NCBI GenBank assembly: GCA_027627225.1
Contig: JAPFQT010000037.1
Location: 1,240,001-1,304,000, forward strand
Length of the DNA stretch: 64,000 nt
Reading direction: 5' to 3'
Source of the DNA: Congeria kusceri
Lineage: Eukaryota > Mollusca > Bivalvia > Myida > Dreissenidae
Part shown: one piece after another, positions 57,465 through 64,000 of the stretch
Position numbering within the stretch: position 1 is the first letter of the stretch
Layout: every line of letters begins with the position of its first letter
The notes under the pieces: model-generated
Told to the model about the DNA's origin: nothing
The model's database searches: none
What the model saw: the letters and a program-made list of their open reading frames with translations, nothing else
Translations under genes and position numbers: made by a program

Positions 57465-58355
57465 GTCTGTTTGTTGTCAGCATCGTGGTCTGTTTGTTGT
57501 CTGCATCGTGGTATTTTTGTTGTCAGCATCGTGGTATTTTTGTTGTCTTCATCGCGGTCTGTTTGTTGTCTGCATCGTGGTCTGTTTGTTGTCTGCATCG
57601 TGCTCTGTTTGTTGTCTGCATCGTGCTCTGTTTGTTGTCAGTATCGTGATATGTTTTTTGTCTGCATCGTGGTTTGTTTGTTGTCAGCATCGTGGTCTGT
57701 TTGTTGTCCGCATCGTGGTCTGCTTGTTGTCAGCATCGTGGTCTGTTTATTGTCTGCATCGTGGTCTGTTTGTTGTCTGCATCGTAGCTTTTTGATGTCA
57801 GCATCATGGTCTGTATGTTGTCAGCATTGTGGTTTGTTTGTTGTCAGCATAGTGGTCTGTTTGTCGTCAGCATCGTGGTCTGTTTGTTGTCAGTATCGTG
57901 GTCTGTTTATTGTCTGCATTGTGGTCTTTTGATTGTCTACATCGTGGTCTGTTTATTGACTACATCGTGGTATGTTTGTTGTCTGGATCGAGCTCTGTTT
58001 GTTGTCTGCATCGTGGTCTGTTTGTTGTCTGCATCGTAATCTGTTTGATTTAAGCATCGTGATTTGTTTGTTGTCTGCATCGTTGTCTGGTTTTTTTCAC
58101 CATCGTGGTATGTTTGTTGTTTGCATCGTTGTCTGTTTGATTTAAGCATCGTTGTCTGTTTGTTGTCTGCATCGTTGTATGGTTTTTGTCACCATCGTGG
58201 TCTGTTTGTTGTCTGCATCGTAATCTGTTTGATTTAAGCATCGTTGTCTGTTTGTTGTCTGCATCGTTGTCTGGTTTTTGTCACCATCGTGGAATGTTTG
58301 TTGTTTGCATCATTGTCTGTTTGTTGTCAGCATCATGGATTAGTTGTTGTCTGCT
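57465..58355. repeat. 23-bp array B, ~38 units
   Basis: Unit TTTGTTGTCTGCATCGTGGTCTG with CAGC/CACC, GTAAT and GTTGT variants. All frames of the unit are stop-free, which explains the 192-codon plus frame. On the minus strand the array opens right after ATTACTATATTAGCAG|TATTTAGCAGCAGAC, an acceptor-like junction shared in form with array D. Confidence 0.9.
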
Positions 58356-58414
58356 GCTAAATACTGCTAATATAGTAATAAAAATATTTGCAAAAATACA
58401 CATTTCAAACAAAA

Positions 58415-58674
58415 CTATTTTATTATGACATATAGATCTATTTCTGCGAAATAAAAATACGCTTCTGTTTTTATTGTCACCACATGGTCTCTTAAACCAC
58501 AATTACAGTACTTAAATTGCGATTGTATTGAATTGTTAATGTCTGAAAGAAGGCCTATATCAAAAGGATCTTCACAAAAAAGATGCATTTCGCATAACGG
58601 ACTCTGGCGTGACCGGTTATTAATTGTAAACGACACGTCTCCAGTCCTATTAAATGTATCGTGAAACCGAATTA
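58415..58674 (-). CDS. Candidate exon, unknown protein
   Basis: After the acceptor-like TTGAAATGTTCTAG the minus frame is open for 85 codons to TAG at 58415-58417: IRFHDTFNRTGDVSFTINNR, SRQSPLCEMHLFCEDPFDIG, LLSDINNSIQSQFKYCNCGL, RDHVVTIKTEAYFYFAEIDL, YVIIK. The composition (balanced charges, five Cys, no low complexity) is protein-like, and it lies directly upstream of array B on this strand. No domain is recognised. The length is near what chance can give in this DNA. Confidence 0.35.
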
Positions 58675-58911
58675 CTAGAACATTTCAACAGTGAATATGC
58701 AGACAGCCTGTGTCTTTGTCCTAATCGCGAATGCATTTTGTGTATCTAACGGGTGACTGCAATCAAGTCAGATGCATATATTTAGAAGTTGAATTTGGAA
58801 AATAGAGTAAGGCATCTTTGAAATGGGACGAGAATCGCAACATCTGAAATAAAGGAAAGTGACGAAAAATGCCATTTTGCTCTTCTACTTTTGGATCCTA
58901 AAAGTTGTGAT

Positions 58912-59055
58912 TTACTGGTTTCTAACGTAAAAATACAAATTACTCGTGGTTCGTTGTCCTTCACTTTCGTCTGCATTTGGCGTCTGAATGTCGCCGTCCG
59001 AAAACTCTGCTAGGATGTCGTCTGCATAGAGCTCATGTTGACTTGAGAGCATCGC
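58912..59055 (-). CDS. Candidate exon encoding ADD/DGD-rich segment
   Basis: An excellent acceptor (AATTAGAATTTTCAG) opens a 47-codon frame to TAA at 58912-58914: AMLSSQHELYADDILAEFSD, GDIQTPNADESEGQRTTSNL, YFYVRNQ. A donor-like CCA|GTAAATC lies at the stop, and a further acceptor (TCCTTTATTTCAG, about 58842) follows, so the gene may continue. The exon contains TGCAGACGACAT, the same core as the 23-bp arrays read on this strand, which suggests the arrays grew from a coding segment of this type. Confidence 0.4.
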   Translation of the reverse strand, partial: AMLSSQHELYADDILAEFSDGDIQTPNADESEGQRTTSNLYFYVRNQ

Positions 59056-59104
59056 CTGAAAATTCTAATTAACAGTTAAAATTAAAACTAAGCTCGTGTT
59101 ATCG

Positions 59105-59400
59105 TCACCATCAATTTTTCGTCTGCAACGATCTGTGGTCTGCACCAATCTCCAGTTGTCGTCTGCACCAATCTGTAGTTGTCGTCTGCACCAATCTCTA
59201 GTTGTCGCCTGCACCAATCTCTATTTGTCGCCTGCACCAATCTCTAGTTGTCGCCTGCACCAATCTCTAGTTGTCGCCTGCACCGATCTCTAGTTGTCGC
59301 CTGCACCGATCTCTAGTTGTAGTCTGCACCAATCTTTAGTTGTCGCCTGTACCAATCTCTAGTTGTCGACTGCACCAATCTCTAGTTGTCGCCTGCGTGC
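59105..59400. repeat. 23-bp array C, ~13 units
   Basis: Unit GTTGTCGCCTGCACCAATCTCTA, with GTC and CCGAT variants. Same period and core as A, B and D. Confidence 0.9.
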
Positions 59401-59997
59401 AGCAAAACGGAGTTTGGGGTGTCCTGGGAATCAGCCTCGGAGAAAATGGCACTTCTGCAGCATATCAATCACTTGCACAACACGTCAGATATAACGCTGA
59501 AACAAAAACAAGCGAAAGACATAACATTTATTTTATATTGTATTGCATGCCACAGTTCTGTTTTTGTACGACACTGTGTTCATTGCTATAGAACAGTAAT
59601 CTACGGGTAATTATTATAATAATAAACGCAAATGGCAACTTAACCTTTGGAAAATATCCAAAGGTTTTGTCAACCCCATTATTTTGATCATTAGAAAAGA
59701 TTCGTATTTATTCCTTTGAACACCCATGTCATGACCCTGATAAGCCAGACGGCAGGGTGGGGGCGCCCTTTCCATATTGTCGTCTGATTTGACAGGGCAT
59801 TGGTTTGAGAATTCCTCTTTTCCGACTTTTAATTTATACTGAGCAGTTAAATTACAGTTTTAATCTAATAACACAAATAAATGTTGTCCATTTATTACAA
59901 AAATCTGTTTACACCCTAATACCGAATTGTGAGTCAAAGCTGCCATTTGCGTACACAATGTCAATTGAACAGGTGTATATTTAACGGATTAAGAGAG

Positions 59998-60165
59998 GTC
60001 GTAGTGGTGTAATGGATGTGGTGTTCGCCTTGCCGACGTGAGATCGGAGTTCGATCCCTACTCGGAATTGTTCAAAATAAAAAAAATTAATTAACCAAGT
60101 ACTGGTTCTACTCAGAAGACGGACTCTACAATGTCTCAATAAGCCTCTGGCTTTCGACACAATCG
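59998..60165 (+). mobile_element. tRNA-headed SINE with conserved body
   Basis: The head GGTCGTAGTGGTGTAATGG (box A-like) and GGAGTTCGATCCC (box B) is followed after an A-rich spacer by CCAAGTACTGGTTCTACTCAG and AATGTCTCAATAAGCCTCTGG. Relatives lie at 42.6, 43.2 and 48.9 kb. The body resembles conserved central domains described for mollusc V-SINE/RUDI or Meta-SINE elements. Which of these is not determined. Confidence 0.75.
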
Positions 60166-60744
60166 AGATTTAATTAATACTTTTAAACGAACATATTAAT
60201 ACATTAGACACTGAAGATTTCACACTTTCTAATTAATTTGGGAGGTAGTGCCTTTAATACAAATGTATACTTTTAAATGACATGAACATATGATTTCATA
60301 ATGACTTATCTGTTGCTGTTCCCACAATCGTTACGAAACAGGAGCACCGTCGCAGCGAGAATGCGTCTGCACAAGGTCGATAAAACCTGTCAACTTGTCC
60401 GTAAATAGACTGGAACCGGAAGAAAGTATCTATAGGAGACCGATGAACGTTGTATTTTTGGGATCACGTGACATGTAAAAGTGGGGGTTTAGAACAAGCA
60501 TTTTTTCAGTTTTTTTGAAATTTTATCAGGAGTAATCAAATAAAACTATATTTTTGTCTTGTGCCAGAACAAACTAATATTTTACTTCCGTAGTACGAAA
60601 AGCATGAAAATATATTGTATGGCAAACAATATAAGATCCATATTGTATAGCAAACAATATCAGATCAAAATTTACTGTATTTTTTCTTATGTTCTGTTTT
60701 TGTTGTGTTATTGTACTAAACTGGTCGCTTGCGCATGCGTCATT

Positions 60745-61270
60745 GTTTGTCGTCTGCATCGAGTACCGGCTGTCCACTGCATCGTTTACAGATCGTCTGA
60801 ATCGAAGTTTGTTCGTTGTCTGCAACTGGGTGTGATTGTCCTCCGCAACGGTGTGTGATTGTCCTCGGCAACGATGTGTGGTTGTTATCGGCATCGGGTT
60901 GTGATTGTCCTCGACAACGGGATGTGATCGGCAACGGGGTGTGGTTGTCGTCGGCAACGGGATGTGGTTGTCGTCGGCCCCGGGGTGTGGTTGTCGTCGG
61001 CAACGGAGTGTAGCTGTCGTTGGAAACGGGGTATGCTAGTATTCTGCAACGGGGTGTGGTTGTCCTCGGTAACGGGGTGTGGTTGTCGTCGGCAACTGGG
61101 TAAGGTTGTCCTCGGCAACGATGTCTGGTTCTCTTCGTTAACGGAATGTTGTTTTTGTTAGTAACTGGGTTTATGTTGGCTACGGGGTGTTGTTGTTGGC
61201 AACCGGATGTTGGTTTTGTTGGCAACGGGGTGTTGTTGTTAGCAACGTTGTGTGGTTGTACTCGTCATTG
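60745..61270. repeat. 23-bp array D, ~22 units
   Basis: Unit GTTGTCGTCGGCAACGGGGTGTG with CCTC, AACGATG and TTGT variants. Followed by GCTGCTGCTAAAGACTGCTAC, nearly the same trailer as array B (GCTGCTAAATACTGCTAA). Confidence 0.9.
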
Positions 61271-61586
61271 GCTGCTGCTAAAGACTGCTACAATGTCTAT
61301 TAAAATTATTATAAATACAACATGATAATTGCCAACCTCAAGTGTTAACAATCATGGTCACAATACTTTCATTGTAAGTGTATTGACCGTAACTGCCACG
61401 CAGTATCTTAAAATGTATGGCAAACAAATATCAACATTAAAACAAACAAAAATGATATTGAATATAGACACATGATAGTTCTCTCCCACAAATCAATGCT
61501 TTTATTATATAAGGCTTATAACGTGTTAAAAACAAAAGTAAATACAGTAGCTCTATACGATTATTCAAAAACAAAAGCTGTTTTAC

Positions 61587-61639
61587 CGCCCATGCCCGTC
61601 GAATCAGTTGGTTTACGTTGTCGTGTGCCAAAGGCTCGC
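61587..61639 (-). CDS. Short candidate exon, intact member of a pair
   Basis: Minus strand: acceptor TTTTTTTAGTAG|GC then GAG CCT and LAHDNVNQLIRRAWA, donor GGGCG|GTAAAAC. The 56.7-kb relative keeps frame, start GCGAGCCT and donor GCG|GTAAA but has a stop and a lost acceptor. If unspliced, the frame runs on for 64 codons. A plus-strand frame (61472-61702) is also open here, so strand is inferred from the conserved donor and acceptor. Confidence 0.35.
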
Positions 61640-61811
61640 CTACTAAAAAAATTCCCGAACTCGTTCAATAAATTATGGTATGAAATGACAACTCGTGTCT
61701 GATCCTTTATGTCCATATTTGAACGAATTATGATTACATATAATAAATATTCTATCACGAAACACGGCTAATTTTACAAAGAAGTAAATCAAGCAAAGAT
61801 TATTATGTTGT

Positions 61812-62106
61812 CTAACATGGCATGCGCAGAGTTTTCTATAGAAAAAAAAGAAATTTACCATTGTTTAACTACCAACAAACAACCCGAATTTTTTTGCCGA
61901 AACTGTAAAATATAAATCGCACTGTAATTGCAGAATTTGTTGTTATGTCATATTGAAATCGAAATAATTTTCACATGATCGTTGTTTATCGGGTAATAAA
62001 CAACGACTTGTCGTTCTGACGTTAAACAACTGGGACTAACGCCCTCGTGGTTAAATTCCTACGCATCAGAACTCCAAATCTTTGTTTATTAGCCGATAAA
62101 CAACTC
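61812..62106. repeat. Dispersed ~300-bp repeat, third copy
   Basis: GCGCAGAGTTTTCTATAGAA, CACTGTAATTGCAGAATTTG, CGTTGTTTATCGGGTAATAAAC, GCATCAGAACTCCAAATC and AGCCGATAAACAACTCTA, as at 36.1 and 38.2 kb. Confidence 0.75.
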
Positions 62107-62224
62107 TACATTGAAAATCATGTATTAAATAACTTTTGGCGGAGTATATTAAATGTTTTAAATATAGTTAATAAACCACATTCGTTCAGTTTTACTATAG
62201 TTTTCATTGTATATAATAGTATAA

Positions 62225-62300
62225 TTTAATGTAAGTTCATGCCAGAGTCGCATTATCGTTGTTTATTGGGAAATAAACAATGATTTTTCATTTTGATGTT
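62225..62300. repeat. Fragment of the GTTTATTGG palindrome repeat
   Basis: GCATTATCGTTGTTTATTGGGAAATAAACAATG is a further palindromic core of the same family. Confidence 0.6.
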
Positions 62301-62655
62301 TATAAACAACCTTTAATCAAAATCTATTTTTTAAATGAACAGCGATAACAAATTGTCCAAAACTTATGTCATTCGTTCAGTGTTTAATCAATCTAGGGTA
62401 ACACTGATTTTGTACTGATCCTGAATGACGTTACTGTGACCGTGGTGACGCGCGTGCGAACGTCAGTATGATGTAACTACGAGCGCGAGCGATCTGAATA
62501 TGACCGGAACATAACCTTCAATGTTTTGAAATGGTAATTGCCGAGTTTATTTGTTCATTTCATGCTAGAATCGAACTTATTTTTCGACGCGCGGTTGCAT
62601 ACCGCGAGGTCTTAATTCCTTCAATATTGAGCCATTGTTTATTAGCGGAACAACG

Positions 62656-62883
62656 TTAAATCGATTCGCATTTCTCAAATCTAGAACTTTCATTATATTT
62701 GTTTATGTTTCGAATAGTATACATATGATTCGTAGCAGGTTCAATGGCCATATCATTAAATATATAATATTCAAACAGTTTTTGTGTTTTCGCGTTTGAA
62801 AATATCTGACGATAGATACAAACAGCATGTATCCAACAATTATCTTCTAACGTTAGTTCAAATGCTTCAATATTACCTTCCAA
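62656..62883 (-). CDS. Hypothetical 75-codon frame
   Basis: The frame begins after TGA (62890 region) and ends at TAA: GNIEAFELTLEDNCWIHAVC, IYRQIFSNAKTQKLFEYYIF, NDMAIEPATNHMYTIRNINK and YNESSRFEKCESI. Composition is protein-like, but the start codon is not ATG, the upstream acceptor (TTTGGAAG) is weak, and no family is recognised. It may be a chance frame in AT-rich DNA. Confidence 0.2.
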   Translation of the reverse strand: MEGNIEAFELTLEDNCWIHAVCIYRQIFSNAKTQKLFEYYIFNDMAIEPATNHMYTIRNINKYNESSRFEKCESI

Positions 62884-63039
62884 ATAATTTCATTTTTTCG
62901 TTGGGGAAAAGGGCAAACATTTAAAATATCAATGTGTTCACTCAACGTGTGAGCATAAAAGCCTAGGGAACTGTGAACCTTTCACTAGTTTCGATTATAA
63001 AACAACAATGTTATAATTCATGGATTAAATAAATATTTT

Positions 63040-63300
63040 TCGATTTTGTAAATAAACAACCATTTTAGGCTCTGATGCGTTTGAATTAAACGCGCATGGT
63101 TGAATATACGCTCACCAAAACGAAAATCACGTTGTTTATTTACAGATAAACAACGATAAAGCGAAAATTATATCAAATTACAACATAATGAGACAACATA
63201 TTCTGAATTACAATGCGGACTATATTTCGCAGTTTCGGGACTAATTTTTCGAGTTGTTTATTGGCAATTTAACAACGGATATTTTGCGCGTTTCATGTTA
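63040..63300 (-). repeat. Dispersed palindrome repeat, inverted copy
   Basis: Inverted counterparts of the 61.8-kb blocks: GTTGTTTATTTACAGATAAACAAC, ACAATGCGGACTATATTTCGCAG and GAGTTGTTTATTGGCAATTTAACAAC. Confidence 0.6.
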
Positions 63301-64000
63301 GAATGAACAGTAAAGACGCACTTTTGTAGAGACTTATTTAAAACATAAAAAAAATAATTTTATATAAAGTTCGTTAATAATTTACGCAATTTTCTACGTT
63401 AAAGTATGTATGTATCGTTTGGAAAAACAAAACAATCACGGTATGTGTGATCTAGAAATGAATAGTAATATTCAAATTACAAACACAACACGAACAAAAT
63501 TTATTAGAAGAAGAATACACATCCCGCTTATACCCGCGCAACGTGTAACATAAACTTGTAATAGTATAAACATTAAATGCGCTCTATATGACCTGTTTCT
63601 AACGCTATTCTATTAGTGTATCGAAATAGCTCTTTCAGAATTCCAGCCCTTATCCATGATGATATTTTTTACAGACCCTGCTGTCTGAATGTCCCGAATT
63701 CAAATTCAACAGAGCACAGTGTAGGACCTTATTCGTCCAGTACAATTTGTTCACGCTCATGTCAGGGGCGTAACAAGGCGTAATGCGATGCGTATGACTC
63801 ATAACGCTTACTTGGATATGTAAAGTGTGACGCCTCTTCCAAAAACGAAAACAGAGCTAAGGCGTAAACAAAAAATATGTTTGTTTCAGGCTACAGGTCC
63901 CACAAAAAAGAGGGTAGATAGGTCGGGATTTATCTTTTATTTATATATTTTTTATTTGGTAACTGGTCCACTTGAAGATTCTAAAACTGAATAAATATTC
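63300..64000. other. No feature recognised
   Basis: No exon or repeat can be supported up to the window end. Confidence 0.4.

Noticed and set aside
57354..57932. 192-codon plus-strand frame, Cys/Val/Leu-rich
   Set aside because: It lies in the 23-bp array whose unit is stop-free in every frame, so a long frame is expected without selection.
59998..60073. Functional tRNA gene
   Set aside because: tRNA-like boxes are followed by a conserved SINE body and the family has further copies in the window.
60740..61225. 161-codon minus frame, Pro/Thr/Arg/His-rich
   Set aside because: Same reason: array D gives long frames automatically. Kept only as part of the array discussion.
61472..61702. 76-codon plus frame ending PNSFNKLWYEMTTRV
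   Set aside because: Overlaps minus frames that are better supported by the conserved donor and frame in the 56.7-kb relative. Strand not proven.

Overview
This is eukaryotic nuclear DNA, AT-rich and intron- and repeat-dominated. It is most likely from a bivalve mollusc. The evidence is the repeat style: dispersed arrays of 130-180 bp units that carry GACCTTGACC-type motifs, an ACGG/ACGGAC microsatellite and a short terminal G/C hairpin (the organisation of the bivalve pearl / non-autonomous Helitron-like elements), together with tRNA-headed SINEs of the type known from molluscs. The species cannot be fixed from sequence alone. No bacterial-type operon, rRNA, CRISPR array or long intact gene is present. 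Every call was made by reading; nothing was searched against a database.

Layout. 0-2.1 kb: pearl-like arrays and a small inverted-repeat element. 2.1-13.9 kb and 18.3-30.1 kb: two diverged tandem copies of one segment, offset by about 16.2 kb, with a partial third copy at 33.8-35.2 kb. Each copy has its own insertions and its own tandem-repeat expansions (80-bp satellite in copy I, 42-bp array in copy II), so the paralogues supply empty sites that define element boundaries. The duplicated segment carries the last coding exon of an EGF-like protein on the minus strand, intact in copy I and decayed in copy II. 13.9-18.3 kb: a hAT-type element with a relic BED finger, an 800-bp inverted-repeat element lying inside a pearl-like element, and another pearl-like array. 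23.2-28.1 kb: two large elements inserted in copy II. 30.7-37.6 kb: an inverted pearl pair, a foldback element and miniature transposons. 38-50 kb: more of the same, with interspersed candidate coding exons, the best being a phase-compatible pair at 49.2/48.5 kb (minus). 51-53 kb: a plus-strand terminal-exon candidate and a possible small secreted-peptide gene (minus) with a frameshift in its signal-peptide region. 53-55 kb: trinucleotide-type repeats and a poly-C element. 55.3-61.7 kb: the most unusual part, four arrays with the same 23-bp period and a shared core but different unit sequences, interleaved with short minus-strand exon candidates. 61.8-64 kb: AT-rich dispersed repeats with palindromes built on GTTGTTTATTGG.

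Small DNA transposons that insert at TTAA recur throughout (2.7, 9.2, 18.9, 38.2, 40.3, 52.3, 56.1 kb) in at least three families. Two of them carry tRNA-like sequence with a Pol III box B.

The coding calls are exon fragments supported by splice signals, open frame, phase and in places a poly(A) signal. They are provisional. The repeat and transposon boundary calls are firmer, because inverted termini, target duplications and empty paralogous sites can be read directly.
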